Of a stretch of DNA of 34,522 nucleotides, positions 19,037 to 27,050 are shown piece after piece (position 1 is the first letter of the stretch; each line of letters opens with the position of its first letter). Source of the DNA: Achromobacter pulmonis. GTDB lineage: Bacteria > Pseudomonadota > Gammaproteobacteria > Burkholderiales > Burkholderiaceae_B. The stretch covers positions 1 to 34,522 of the forward strand of contig NZ_CADIJV010000041.1 in assembly GCF_902859765.1 (NCBI RefSeq), in the 5' to 3' direction. The translations under genes were made by a program, and so were the position numbers. The notes beneath the pieces are model-generated. The model was not told where the DNA came from, did not search any database, and saw only the letters and a program-made list of their open reading frames with translations.

Positions 19037-19149
19037 TCAGGTAAATCAAATAAATGAAATCGTTGCCGGCCCGGCGCCGCCATGTCGATGGGGGTTCCAG
19101 GCCCGGATTCAATGCCGCCATGCTAAAAACAGGCCTGCCCGCCGACAAT

Positions 19150-19183
19150 GCAGTTTTTCTGCTACTTCGTCAGTTTTCCTGAC
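19150..19183. promoter_or_regulatory. Two near-identical dyad boxes 20 bp apart upstream of the GcvA-like gene
   Basis: CAGTTTTTCTG (19151-19161) and CAGTTTTCCTG (19171-19181) match at 10 of 11 positions and start exactly 20 bases apart, on one face of the helix. Each is a dyad: GCAG-N5-CTGC (19150-19162) and GTCAG-N5-CTGAC (19169-19183); the second also has T-N11-A (T19170, A19182). The second ends eight bases before the LysR ATG, so binding would cover the LysR translation start and could serve the divergent enolase promoter. Confidence 0.65.
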
Positions 19184-19191
19184 CAATAACC

Positions 19192-20061
19192 ATGCGCCAG
19201 CTTCCACCCCTGTCCGCCGTCCGCGCCTTCGAGGCCATCGCCCGCAGCGGTTCGGTCACGCGCGCCGCCGAGGAACTGTGCCGCAGCCATGGCGCGATCA
19301 GCCGCCATCTGCGCCTGCTGCAGGAACACGCCGGCGTGGCGCTGTTCGAAAAGGACGGCACCGGCCTGCGCCTGACGCAGGCTGGCGCCACCTTCTACGC
19401 CGCGGTGCGGGCGGCCTTCGACCAGTTGGAAAACGCCTACGAACGCCTGGCGCGCGAGTCGCAGGCGCCCGGGCTGCACGTGGCCTGCAGCGCCACCTTC
19501 GCCATGCGCTGGCTGGTGCCGCAACTGGCCGTGTTCTACCGCAAGCATCCCGAGATCCGCATCCGCCTGTCGATGACCTCGGCGCGCGAGATGCGCAACG
19601 AAGGCGCCGACCTGATCCTGGCCTGGGACCTGTCCGGCTACGCCGAGGCCGACCGGCGCCGGGCGTTGGCGCTGGCGCCGGTGCGCTTCGGCGCGGTCTG
19701 CACGCCGGCCTATGCGCGCAGGAAGCCGGCCGCGCGCGCCCGCATTGCGCATGAATACACCTCCAGCGCCTGGGACCAATGGGAGGCCATCACCGGCCAG
19801 CCGGCAGCGCTGGGCGACACATTGGCGTTCCCGCATACCCACTTGTGCATCGAAGCGGCGCTCTCGGGCCTGGGAGTGGCCCTGGTCGAGCGGCGCCTGA
19901 TCGCGCGCGAATTGCAGGACGGCCTGCTGGTGGCGCCCCATGGCTTCGTGCCCTTCGAGGGCGGCCTGTGCGCGGTGCCGGCCGCCGGCCGCGCGCGCAC
20001 CGCCCATGCCGACGCCTTCATCGCCTGGCTGCGCGGCGCGCTGGCCGGCGACGGCGACTGA
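19192..20061 (+). CDS. LysR-family transcriptional regulator, GcvA-like
   Basis: A 289-residue LysR protein of the GcvA branch, recognised from LPPLSAVRAFEAIARSGSVTRAAEEL at the N-terminus, HGAISRHLRLLQEHAGVALF in the recognition helix, and the effector domain opening GLHVACSATFAMRWLVPQL (about residue 92). The ATG at 19192 has no good ribosome-binding site and the upstream dyad boxes run to eight bases before it. The gene is divergent from the enolase paralogue, which it probably controls together with the DUF2000 gene. Confidence 0.9.
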   Translation: MRQLPPLSAVRAFEAIARSGSVTRAAEELCRSHGAISRHLRLLQEHAGVALFEKDGTGLRLTQAGATFYAAVRAAFDQLENAYERLARESQAPGLHVACSATFAMRWLVPQLAVFYRKHPEIRIRLSMTSAREMRNEGADLILAWDLSGYAEADRRRALALAPVRFGAVCTPAYARRKPAARARIAHEYTSSAWDQWEAITGQPAALGDTLAFPHTHLCIEAALSGLGVALVERRLIARELQDGLLVAPHGFVPFEGGLCAVPAAGRARTAHADAFIAWLRGALAGDGD

Positions 20062-20114
20062 CGCCGCGGCCGGCCCGCTTGGTATGCTGGGCGGGCATTT
20101 GCGCTGGAGATTCC

Positions 20115-21476
20115 ATGACCGAGACGCCGCCTTCCGCCAGTCCCTCCGCCAACGCGTTCGCCCCCCGTTCGGCGCTGGCATCGCAGGCGCGCCGCGCGCA
20201 GCTGCGGCGCATGAAGATCCTGGCGCTGGCGCTGCTGGCGGCCATGATCAGCGGTTTCATCACCAGCCACCTGATGGGCGGGCAGGGCGCCTGGGCCTGG
20301 GTGCGGGCCTTCTGCGAAGCGGCCACGGTGGGCGCGCTGGCCGACTGGTTCGCGGTGGTGGCGCTGTTTCGCCGGCCCATGGGCCTGCCGATTCCGCACA
20401 CCGCCATCATTCCCAGCAACAAGGATCGCATCGGCGACAACCTGGCGGTGTTCGTGCGCGACCACTTCCTCGATCCGGACGCGCTGATGGAAAAGCTGCG
20501 CGGCTTCGACCCGGCCGCGCGCCTGTCGCGCTGGCTGGCGCGGCCCAGGCAGGCGCGCGCGCTCAGCGACGGCGCGCGCCGGGTGGCCTTGCAGACGCTG
20601 GACCTGCTGGATGACCAGGCGGTGCGTGGCGTCATCCAGGAATTCGTGGTGAAGAACCTGCGGCGCTGGGACGCGGCCGGCACCGCCGGCGAGGTGTTGG
20701 GCCTGCTGACGCGCGATGGCCGCCACCAGCAATTGCTGGACGCGGCGATGGAGCGCCTGGGCGGCTACCTGGGCGACGAGGACGTCAAGGAGCGCGCCTC
20801 GGCGCTGCTGGTGAAGTTCGCGCGCAAGGAGTGGCCGCGCATCATCAAGGCGGTGGATGTGATCGGCTCGGTCGAGGGCATCGCCGACAACCTGGCCGAC
20901 CGCCTGGCGCGGGCGCTGGTGCAGGAACTGCGCGACGTGCTGTCGGAGCCGGACCACCCGGTGCGGCGCGACTATGAGGCCTGGGTGCTGGACTACATCG
21001 CGCGCCTGCGGACCGACCCGGCACTGGCCGCGCAGGTCGAAGCCATGAAGCAGCGCGCCATCGACCACCCCCAGGTGCAGGAGTATGTGCAGGGGCTGTG
21101 GGACGACATCCATGCGGCGCTGCGGCGCGACCTGAGCGACGAACAGTCGGCCTTGGCGGCGCACCTGGAAAGCGCCTTGCTGGCGCTGGCGCGCAAACTG
21201 GGCGAAGACCCGGCGCTGCGCGAGGCCATCAACGGCCATGTGCTGGGCGCGGCGCGCCGGCTGACCGGACGGCTGCGCATCGGCGTGACCGAACACATCG
21301 CGCGCACCGTCAAATTGTGGGACGAACGCCACCTGGTCGACGAGCTGGAACTGAGCGTAGGGCGCGACCTGCAATACATCCGCTTCAACGGCACGCTGGT
21401 CGGCGGCCTGATCGGCGTGTTGCTGCACGCGGCGGTGTTGCTGGCGGCGGGCTCGGGGGCTGTTTCCCCACCCTGA
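20115..21476 (+). CDS. DUF445 family membrane protein (YjiN-like)
   Basis: A 453-residue protein with N-terminal membrane segments (about 35-55, ILALALLAAMISGFITSHL, and about 65-95, FCEAATVGALADWFAVVALF) and one C-terminal segment (about 425-447). The hallmark ADWFAVVALFRRPMGLPIPHTAIIP and the following IPSNKDRIGDNLAVFV are typical of DUF445. The region between is a long helical domain predicted to lie on one side of the membrane. Function is unknown. The ATG at 20115 has GGAGA four bases upstream. The open frame reaches further upstream into the LysR gene, but that part is not in keeping with the family. It is 53 bases after the GcvA-like gene. Confidence 0.9.
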   Translation: MTETPPSASPSANAFAPRSALASQARRAQLRRMKILALALLAAMISGFITSHLMGGQGAWAWVRAFCEAATVGALADWFAVVALFRRPMGLPIPHTAIIPSNKDRIGDNLAVFVRDHFLDPDALMEKLRGFDPAARLSRWLARPRQARALSDGARRVALQTLDLLDDQAVRGVIQEFVVKNLRRWDAAGTAGEVLGLLTRDGRHQQLLDAAMERLGGYLGDEDVKERASALLVKFARKEWPRIIKAVDVIGSVEGIADNLADRLARALVQELRDVLSEPDHPVRRDYEAWVLDYIARLRTDPALAAQVEAMKQRAIDHPQVQEYVQGLWDDIHAALRRDLSDEQSALAAHLESALLALARKLGEDPALREAINGHVLGAARRLTGRLRIGVTEHIARTVKLWDERHLVDELELSVGRDLQYIRFNGTLVGGLIGVLLHAAVLLAAGSGAVSPP

Positions 21477-21646
21477 CATACACCTCGCGCGGGCCGGTCA
21501 TCGAGCGCCAGGCAGGGCGCGGTCGCCGTCGCGCATTTACGGACGTATCCGATGTATCAGGAACGAAGATTGCTGGCGAAGCGCCTTGGCGCGGTGCTAT
21601 TGTCGTTGGCAGTCCCCGGGCCTGCCCGGCGGGTTCCGGGACGACC

Positions 21647-21664
21647 GCCGCCCGGCCGGGCGGC
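21647..21664. other. 18-bp perfect GC palindrome in the sodC leader
   Basis: From 21647 to 21664 the sequence is its own reverse complement (centre CCGG-CC at 21655/21656). It lies 35 bases before the sodC start and 170 bases after the DUF445 stop. It may be the terminator of the upstream gene, a structure in the sodC leader, or a protein site. Confidence 0.35.
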
Positions 21665-21699
21665 CCGTATCACGCGCATCACTCCCAGGAGGCAAGTCC

Positions 21700-22227
21700 A
21701 TGAAGAAATTCTCGATCCTCATTGCAACATTGGCGCTGGCCGGCGGTTCGGCCGTCGCCCAGGCCGAGAGCGTCACGATGTCATTCCTGAACGACGACGG
21801 CTCCGTGGGCAAGAGCGCCGGCACCATCACGCTGGAACAGACCAAGCAAGGCCTGAAGTTCACCCCCAAGCTGATGGGCCTGCCGCCCGGCGAGCACGGT
21901 TTCCATGTGCATGAAAAGGGATCCTGCGCGTCGACCACGGTCGATGGCAAGGTGGTGCCGGGCGGCGCCGCGGGCGGCCACCTGGACCCCCACAACACCA
22001 AGGCGCACAAGGGGCCCCTGGCCACCGATGGCCACCTGGGCGACCTGCCCTTCATCACGGTGGCGGCCGACGGTTCGGCCAAGACCGCCGTGGTGGCGCC
22101 GCGCCTGAAGCTGGCCGATGTGAAGCAGCGCGCGCTGATGATCCACGTGGGCGCCGACAACTACAGCGATACTCCCAAGCCGTTGGGCGGCGGGGGCGGG
22201 CGCATGATCTGCGGCGTGATCAAGTAA
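21700..22227 (+). CDS. sodC: Periplasmic Cu/Zn superoxide dismutase
   Basis: A 175-residue superoxide dismutase, converting superoxide to peroxide and oxygen in the periplasm. The ATG at 21700 has AGGAGG upstream at 21687-21692; a longer open frame from 21586 lacks this and would bury the signal peptide. The Sec signal MKKFSILIATLALAGGSAVA is followed by a likely AQA cleavage. Metal ligands are H69 and H71 (HGFHVHEKG), bridging H94 (GGHLDP), H103, H112 and D115 (DGHLGD), and H149 (MIHVGADNYSD). C76 and C171 form the conserved disulphide, and R168 is the active-site arginine (GGRMICGVI). It is preceded by a GC palindrome in a 223-base gap and converges with a GST gene. Confidence 0.96.
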   Translation: MKKFSILIATLALAGGSAVAQAESVTMSFLNDDGSVGKSAGTITLEQTKQGLKFTPKLMGLPPGEHGFHVHEKGSCASTTVDGKVVPGGAAGGHLDPHNTKAHKGPLATDGHLGDLPFITVAADGSAKTAVVAPRLKLADVKQRALMIHVGADNYSDTPKPLGGGGGRMICGVIK

Positions 22228-22287
22228 ACGGCGCGCGCCACGCAAAACGCATGACGGGCGCGGCGGGGCCGGGCAGGCCGGATCGCG

Positions 22288-22929
22288 CTACGCCGTGCCG
22301 TTGCGGCCATGCTCGCGGTAGCCCGGCCGCTCGGCCAAGCGGTCGTAATACGCGGCGACCGCCGGCAGGTCGGGCCGCAAGGCGCTATCCAGCGGCGTCT
22401 GGAACCACCGGTTCACCGACAGGCCGATTGCAATATCGGCCAGCGTGAAGGCCTCGCCGGCGACATAGGCGCCGGTCTCTTGCAGGCGCCGTTCCAGGAT
22501 TCCCATGAAATGCCCCCAGTCGCGGCTGGAGGCCGCGATGGCGGCCGCGTCCTGGTGCGCGGGCGATTGCCGCGCCAGCGCCATGAAGGCATAGCTCCAG
22601 GCACGGTTCAGGTCGGCCGCCTGCCAGTCCAGCCATTGGTCGACCCGGGCGCGGCGGCGCGGCTCGGCCGGGTACCAGGCCGGGTTGCGCGTGCCGCCGT
22701 ACTGGTTGGCCAGGTAACGGATGATGCTGTTCGATTCCCACAGCACGAAGTCGCCATCGCGCAGCACCGGCACCATCGCGTTCGGATTGAGCGCCAGGAA
22801 GGCGGGCTCGCTGGTCGCGCGGAAACCCGCGCCCCAGTCTTCGCGCGTGAATGGCAGCGCCAGTTCGACGCAGGTCCAGAGCACTTTGCGGACGTTGATG
22901 GAAGCGGCTTTTCCCAGGATATTCAGCAT
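22288..22929 (-). CDS. Glutathione S-transferase family protein
   Basis: A 213-residue cytoplasmic GST. The thioredoxin-like N-domain (1-80) has [17 protein letters not shown], the cis-proline [14 protein letters not shown] and the glutathione gamma-glutamyl site [11 protein letters not shown]. The helical C-domain (about 90-205) has the conserved [17 protein letters not shown] serine or asparagine near residue 10-12 (ASIN) would activate glutathione, as in beta/theta-like bacterial enzymes. The substrate is unknown. No strong ribosome-binding site precedes the ATG at 22929. It converges with sodC across 60 bases, so both being stress genes may be a coincidence of place. Confidence 0.92.
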   Translation of the reverse strand: MLNILGKAASINVRKVLWTCVELALPFTREDWGAGFRATSEPAFLALNPNAMVPVLRDGDFVLWESNSIIRYLANQYGGTRNPAWYPAEPRRRARVDQWLDWQAADLNRAWSYAFMALARQSPAHQDAAAIAASSRDWGHFMGILERRLQETGAYVAGEAFTLADIAIGLSVNRWFQTPLDSALRPDLPAVAAYYDRLAERPGYREHGRNGTA

Positions 22930-23109
22930 GGCGCAAGCGGGGCAGGGACACGGGGGACGCCGCGCGGGGCCAACCGGGCCCGTTGACGGCGATAATTCAG
23001 TCTAGTGGCCGTTGCCGGCTGGCGCCAGATACAGATCGGCCCTTGCGCGGCCGCAACAGATCTATTCAGTCCCAGGCGCGCCGCGGCCGTCCGCGCGCAG
23101 CCCGTTGCT

Positions 23110-24330
23110 TCAGCCCGCCACGGGCTCCGGCTGGTGCCGCAGCCGCGGCACCGGCGATACCGCCAGCACCACGAACTGCGCCACGAACCCGGCGCTGGAG
23201 ACCCACAGGCAGGCTTCCAGCCCCAGCCGTGAAGCCAGCGCCGCGCCGATCAGCGCGCCCACCGGCCGGGCGCCGAAGGTGGCCGTGACGATCACGGCCG
23301 ACACCCGCCCGAGCAGCACGTTCGGCGTGACGGCCTGGCGCAGCGTGGTGGTGGCGATGGTCCACAGGATCGGCCCGGCGCCGAACAGGAAGAAGCCCAG
23401 CCCGGCCCAGATCGCGGACGGCAGCGCCAGCGTCGACAGCAGCATCAGGCTGGCCGCCAGCGCGCACAGCGGCCCCGCGGCGATCAAGGCGCCGAACGGC
23501 AGCCGGCTGGCCAGCCAGGGCGCCGCCAGCGCGCCGGCCAGCATGCCGGCGCCGTAGATGCCGAGCGTGATGCCGACGCCCGCCGCGTCCAGCCCCAGCC
23601 GCGATACCGCGTACACCACATAGACCGCCTGCAGCACGAACCAGGCGAGGTTGAAGAACACTGCCGTTACCAGCACCGGCCGCAGCAGCGGGTGGCCCGC
23701 CACGAAGGCGGCGCCATCGCGCAGCTCGTGCCACAGGTGGCGCCGCGTGGCGGCGCGCGGCGTCTCCGGCGGCAGGCCCGCGAGCAGGCCGGCGGCCAGC
23801 AGCGACAGCAGCGTCGCCAGGCCGTAGGCGACCGCCGCGCCGATGCCGCCGACCAAGGCGCCGCCCAACGCCGGCCCGGCCGAGAAGGCCGCGCTGCGCG
23901 CCAGTTCCAGCCAGCGATTGGCCTGGCCCAGGAAGGGCGCGGGCACCAGGGTCGGCAGCAGCGCCGGCGCGGCGACGTTGTAGGCCACGGTGCCGACCGC
24001 GCCCAGGAACCCCAGCGCCGCCAGCCAGCCCAGGCTCAAACCGTCCAGCGCCAGCAGGGCCAGCAGCGCCAGCAGACTGGCGGCGCGCACGCATTCGGCG
24101 CAGGTCATCAGGGTACGGCGCGGCAGGCGGTCGGCTAGCACGCCGGCGGGCAGCGACAGCAGCAGGAACGGCAGAGTCTGCGCGGTCTGCAGGTAGCCGG
24201 TCTGGGTGGCCGTGGCGCCCAGCGCCAGCACCGCCACCAGCGGCGCCGCCGCCAGGGCGATCTGTTCGGAGAACTGGGCCGCCAGGTTGGAACGGGCGAG
24301 CCGGCCAAAGGCCGGGGGCAGGGTGGACAT
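23110..24330 (-). CDS. MFS transporter, DHA3-like (EntS/MefA type)
   Basis: A 406-residue transporter with 12 predicted helices. The start (LARSNLAAQFSEQIALAAAPLVAV), the loop GVLADRLPRRTLM (motif A, about residues 63-75), and LGQANRWLELARSAAFSAGPALGGALVG near 135-165 are typical of the MFS_3 group that includes the enterobactin exporter EntS and macrolide exporter MefA. A substrate cannot be named from the sequence. The gene is monocistronic: the map transcript upstream ends in a good intrinsic terminator at 24352-24384. Confidence 0.9.
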   Translation of the reverse strand: MSTLPPAFGRLARSNLAAQFSEQIALAAAPLVAVLALGATATQTGYLQTAQTLPFLLLSLPAGVLADRLPRRTLMTCAECVRAASLLALLALLALDGLSLGWLAALGFLGAVGTVAYNVAAPALLPTLVPAPFLGQANRWLELARSAAFSAGPALGGALVGGIGAAVAYGLATLLSLLAAGLLAGLPPETPRAATRRHLWHELRDGAAFVAGHPLLRPVLVTAVFFNLAWFVLQAVYVVYAVSRLGLDAAGVGITLGIYGAGMLAGALAAPWLASRLPFGALIAAGPLCALAASLMLLSTLALPSAIWAGLGFFLFGAGPILWTIATTTLRQAVTPNVLLGRVSAVIVTATFGARPVGALIGAALASRLGLEACLWVSSAGFVAQFVVLAVSPVPRLRHQPEPVAG

Positions 24331-24351
24331 GGGCAGCGCGCGGGGGGCCGC

Positions 24352-24384
24352 GAAAACGACAAGGGCCCGATCATGGCCGGGCCC
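24352..24384 (-). terminator. Intrinsic terminator of the parD-like/map transcript
   Basis: Reading the minus strand, GGGCCCG (24384-24378), an eight-base loop and CGGGCCC (24369-24363) form a 7-bp GC stem. It is followed at once by TTGTCGTTTTC (24362-24352). Stem plus T-rich tail, 45 bases after the map stop codon, is a normal rho-independent terminator. Confidence 0.75.
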
Positions 24385-24428
24385 CGTGCGCGCCGCACTC
24401 CGTTAATTGCCGTCGCCGGCGGGGGGCG

Positions 24429-25220
24429 TCAGGGAATCGGCGGGTAGTCGCCGAAGCCGTCCGGCCAGGACGTCAGGACGTCATAGCCGGTGTCGGTGAC
24501 GACCACCATGTGCTCCCACTGCGCCGACAGCGAGCGGTCCTTGGTGACCACGGTCCAGCCGTCGGGCAACTGCTTGGTTTGCGGCTTGCCGGCGTTGATC
24601 ATGGGCTCGATGGTGAACATCATGCCCGGCTGCAGCACCAGACCCTCGCCCGGGCGGCCATAGTGCAGCACCTGCGGCTCGTCGTGGTAGATCTGGCCGA
24701 TGCCATGGCCACAGTACTCGCGCACGATGCTGAAGTGCTCGCGTTGCGCGACCGTCTGGATGGCGTGGCCGATATCGCCCAGCGTGGCGCCGGGCCTGAC
24801 CGCCATGATGCCGGCGCGCATGGCTTCGTAAGTGGTGTTGACCAGGCGCCGCGCCAACGGGCTGGGCTGGCCGACGAAATACATGCGGCTGGTATCGCCG
24901 AACCAGCCGTCCTTGATGACGGCCACATCGATGTTGAGGATGTCGCCGTTCTTGAGCACCTTGGCCGACGGGATGCCGTGACAGATCACGTGGTTGGCCG
25001 AGGCGCAGATGGTCTTGGGAAAGCCGTGGTAGCCGACGTTGGCGGGAATCGCCTTTTGCACGTTGACGATGTAGTCATGGCAGATGCGGTCGAGTTCGTC
25101 CGTGGTGACGCCGGGGCGCACATGCTCGGCGATCATGTGCAGCACGTCCGCGGCCAGGGCGCCGGCCTTGCGGGCCATGGCGATGTCGGCGGCGGACTTG
25201 ATGGAAACCTTGCGCGCCAT
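24429..25220 (-). CDS. map: Methionine aminopeptidase, type I
   Basis: A 263-residue type I enzyme that removes the initiator methionine from new proteins. The metal ligands are all present: D98 (NIDVAVIKDGWFGDT), D109, H172 (YCGHGIGQIYH), E205 (FTIEPMINAG) and E236 (AQWEHMVVVT); H81 (VICHGIP) is the substrate-contact histidine. Its ATG directly abuts the stop codon of the preceding ParD-like gene (TAAATG), so the two are translationally coupled and share a promoter. The essential map gene usually sits beside rpsB; this copy does not, so it is probably a second paralogue. A terminator follows at 24352. Confidence 0.95.
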   Translation of the reverse strand: MARKVSIKSAADIAMARKAGALAADVLHMIAEHVRPGVTTDELDRICHDYIVNVQKAIPANVGYHGFPKTICASANHVICHGIPSAKVLKNGDILNIDVAVIKDGWFGDTSRMYFVGQPSPLARRLVNTTYEAMRAGIMAVRPGATLGDIGHAIQTVAQREHFSIVREYCGHGIGQIYHDEPQVLHYGRPGEGLVLQPGMMFTIEPMINAGKPQTKQLPDGWTVVTKDRSLSAQWEHMVVVTDTGYDVLTSWPDGFGDYPPIP

Positions 25221-25466
25221 TTACGCGGCCTCCCGCTGGCTGGTGGCCGCCTGCCCCTGGGAGAGGGCGGCGATGCTGAAACCTTCCGCCTGCTCGATGC
25301 GGATCAGCAACTGGCAGATGTCGGCGTGGCGCAGTTCGGGATAAAGCTCGGACAGCATGCCGATGCGCATCCAATGTTCGGCCTGCGCATTGATCGAGCG
25401 GCTGAGCGCGCCGCTGGCCACGCGCAGGTTTTCGTGCATCTGCTCGGAAATCTTGACGATGCCCAT
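25221..25466 (-). CDS. ParD-like antitoxin-family protein
   Basis: An 81-residue protein of the ParD-like family, with MGIVKISEQMHENLRVASGALSRSINAQAEHWMRIGML as its N-terminal half: a beta strand followed by two helices in the ribbon-helix-helix manner. No ParE toxin gene is next to it. Instead the stop codon runs straight into the map start codon. The 10+10 bp palindrome at 25474-25500 lies eight bases upstream of its ATG and over its promoter, as expected for autorepression by a ribbon-helix-helix dimer. A role in regulating map is inferred from the arrangement. The ATG has little ribosome-binding site. Confidence 0.82.
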   Translation of the reverse strand: MGIVKISEQMHENLRVASGALSRSINAQAEHWMRIGMLSELYPELRHADICQLLIRIEQAEGFSIAALSQGQAATSQREAA

Positions 25467-25473
25467 AAGGGTT

Positions 25474-25500
25474 GTTCCATATACGATTTATATATGGAAC
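25474..25500. promoter_or_regulatory. Operator palindrome of the parD-like/map operon
   Basis: GTTCCATATA (25474-25483) and TATATGGAAC (25491-25500) are exact reverse complements with a seven-base spacer. It overlaps the -10 element of the minus-strand promoter and ends eight bases before the ParD-like start codon. Its AT-rich, symmetrical form suits a ribbon-helix-helix dimer pair, most simply the ParD-like protein itself. Confidence 0.75.
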
Positions 25501-25514
25501 GTATGTTATCGCAA
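25487..25514 (-). promoter_or_regulatory. Sigma-70-like promoter of parD-like/map
   Basis: On the minus strand TTGCGA (25514-25509) and TATAAA (25492-25487) are 16 bases apart, close to the sigma-70 consensus. The -10 lies in the operator palindrome, so binding there would block transcription. Confidence 0.6.
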
Positions 25515-25616
25515 TCGCGAGGCCGGATGCAAATCCCGCACGGCCGTGGCGCGGCGTGCCGACGTAGGGCAGGGGCGCTTCCGGAGGCTCAGGCGGGCGG
25601 CAGACGCCGCGCATAA

Positions 25617-25659
25617 ATTTAATCCGGGTAATATTGACGCGACTATTTAATCCGGGTAA
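25617..25659 (+). promoter_or_regulatory. Exact 15-bp direct repeat upstream of the carotenoid oxygenase gene
   Basis: ATTTAATCCGGGTAA occurs exactly at 25617-25631 and again at 25645-25659, 28 bases apart. Each copy is an imperfect dyad around CCGG. The second copy overlaps the likely -10 of the gene starting at 25695. The arrangement suggests a repressor site; I do not recognise the regulator and see no candidate gene adjacent. Confidence 0.6.
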
Positions 25660-25662
25660 AAA
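25634..25662 (+). promoter_or_regulatory. Probable promoter of the carotenoid oxygenase gene
   Basis: TTGACG (25634-25639) and TAAAAA (25657-25662) are 17 bases apart, 33 bases before the start codon. The -35 lies between the two direct repeats and the -10 at the edge of the second. The -10 is only a moderate match. Confidence 0.45.
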
Positions 25663-25694
25663 TAGAGGCTTCTCCCCTCCCCAAGGAAACAAGC

Positions 25695-27035
25695 ATGACG
25701 ACGTTCGACTTGAACGCCGGCGCCACGGCGCCGTTGGCAGACGAAGCCGACCTGACCGACCTGGCCGTGGACGGCACACTGCCGCCCGGGCTGGACGGGG
25801 TGCTGGTTCGCAACGGGCCCAATCCCTTGCGCGGCCGTTTCGAGGGCAACGACGTGCTGTCGTGGTGGCCGCAGCCGGCGATGCTGCATGCCATTGATTT
25901 TCGCGACGGACGCGCCAGCGGCTACCGCAACCGCTGGGCGCGCACCCGGATCTGGGCGCGCGAATATGCCCCGCAGGCCGTGGCCGCGCTGCCCGACACC
26001 AATCCCAACGTCAATGTGCTGCGCCATGCCGGCGAAATCCTGGCGCTGGCCGAGGGCGGGGCGCCGCTGGCGATGACGCCGGCGCTGGAATTCCTGGGCG
26101 CCAGCCGCCGCCATCCCGGCCTGGCGGGCGGGATGACAGCGCATCCCAAGGTGGACCCGGAGACTGGCGAATTGATGAGTTTCCGCGCCCATTGGGAGCC
26201 GCCCTGGCTGCGCTACGGCGTGACGGACGCCGACGGCCGCCAGCGGGTGGATCAGCGGATCGAGGTGCCGGGGCCGTCGATGATGCATGACATGGCGATC
26301 ACGGCGCGCTACAGCATCCTGCTGGACTTGAACGTCGCCTACGACTTTTCGATGTTGTCGCGCGGCTACCGCATGCCGCTGCGCTGGCATGACGAACGCC
26401 CGTCGCGGGTGGGCGTGATTGCGCGCCATGGCGGTCCGGTGCGCTGGTTCGAGGTGGCGCCATGTTTCATCCTGCATGTGGTGAATGCGTACGAGGCCGA
26501 CGCGTCGACGCTGGTGCTGGACGTGGTGCGCTATCCGGAATACCTGCGGCTGGCGCGCCATGGCACGGGTTTCGAGGACAATCCGCTGGGCGTGTTGTGG
26601 CGCTACGAGATCGACCTGGACGCCGGCCGTGTCGCCGGACGCGCGCTGGACGATGCCGGCATCGAATTGCCGCGCATCAACGAAGGCAGGACCGGCCGCG
26701 CCTACCGCTACGGTTATGCGGTGGAGCAACCCAACAACCGCGAGATGCGAGGCGTGGTGCGCTACGACCTGGAGAGCGGCGCGCGGCAGCGCTACCGGGT
26801 GCCGCCGGGCGACCAGAACAGCGAGCCCGTGTTCGTGCCGCGTCCTGAGGGGCGCGCCGAGGACGACGGCTGGGTGCTGGTGTGCGTGTATCGCCAGGCC
26901 AGCGATACCAGCGATGTGGTGGTGCTGGACGCGCGTGACCTGGCGGCCGGGCCGCTGGCGACGGTGCGTCTGCCCCGGCGGATTCCGGCGGGTTTCCATG
27001 GCGCCTGGCTGCCGCGCGAGGCGGGCGGCGGCTGA
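25695..27035 (+). CDS. Carotenoid oxygenase (RPE65/CCD) family protein
   Basis: A 446-residue non-haem iron dioxygenase of the family that cleaves carotenoids, apocarotenals or stilbenes at a double bond. The four iron-binding histidines of the seven-bladed propeller are visible: H150 (GMTAHPKVD), H198 (SMMHDMAI), H261 (FILHVVNAYE) and H435 (AGFHGAWLP). The N-terminus LPPGLDGVLVRNGPNPL is typical. No signal peptide is seen, so it is cytoplasmic. AGGAAA lies about eight bases before the ATG at 25695. No carotenoid or lignin-related gene is nearby, so a carotenoid is only one possible substrate; a plant apocarotenoid or stilbene is equally possible. It is divergent from the parD-like/map operon. 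Confidence 0.93.
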   Translation: MTTFDLNAGATAPLADEADLTDLAVDGTLPPGLDGVLVRNGPNPLRGRFEGNDVLSWWPQPAMLHAIDFRDGRASGYRNRWARTRIWAREYAPQAVAALPDTNPNVNVLRHAGEILALAEGGAPLAMTPALEFLGASRRHPGLAGGMTAHPKVDPETGELMSFRAHWEPPWLRYGVTDADGRQRVDQRIEVPGPSMMHDMAITARYSILLDLNVAYDFSMLSRGYRMPLRWHDERPSRVGVIARHGGPVRWFEVAPCFILHVVNAYEADASTLVLDVVRYPEYLRLARHGTGFEDNPLGVLWRYEIDLDAGRVAGRALDDAGIELPRINEGRTGRAYRYGYAVEQPNNREMRGVVRYDLESGARQRYRVPPGDQNSEPVFVPRPEGRAEDDGWVLVCVYRQASDTSDVVVLDARDLAAGPLATVRLPRRIPAGFHGAWLPREAGGG

Positions 27036-27050
27036 GCGGGGCCGGGCATC

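Noticed and set aside
25221-25466. A classical ParDE toxin-antitoxin pair
   Set aside because: No ParE or RelE-type toxin lies on either side; the partner gene is a complete methionine aminopeptidase.
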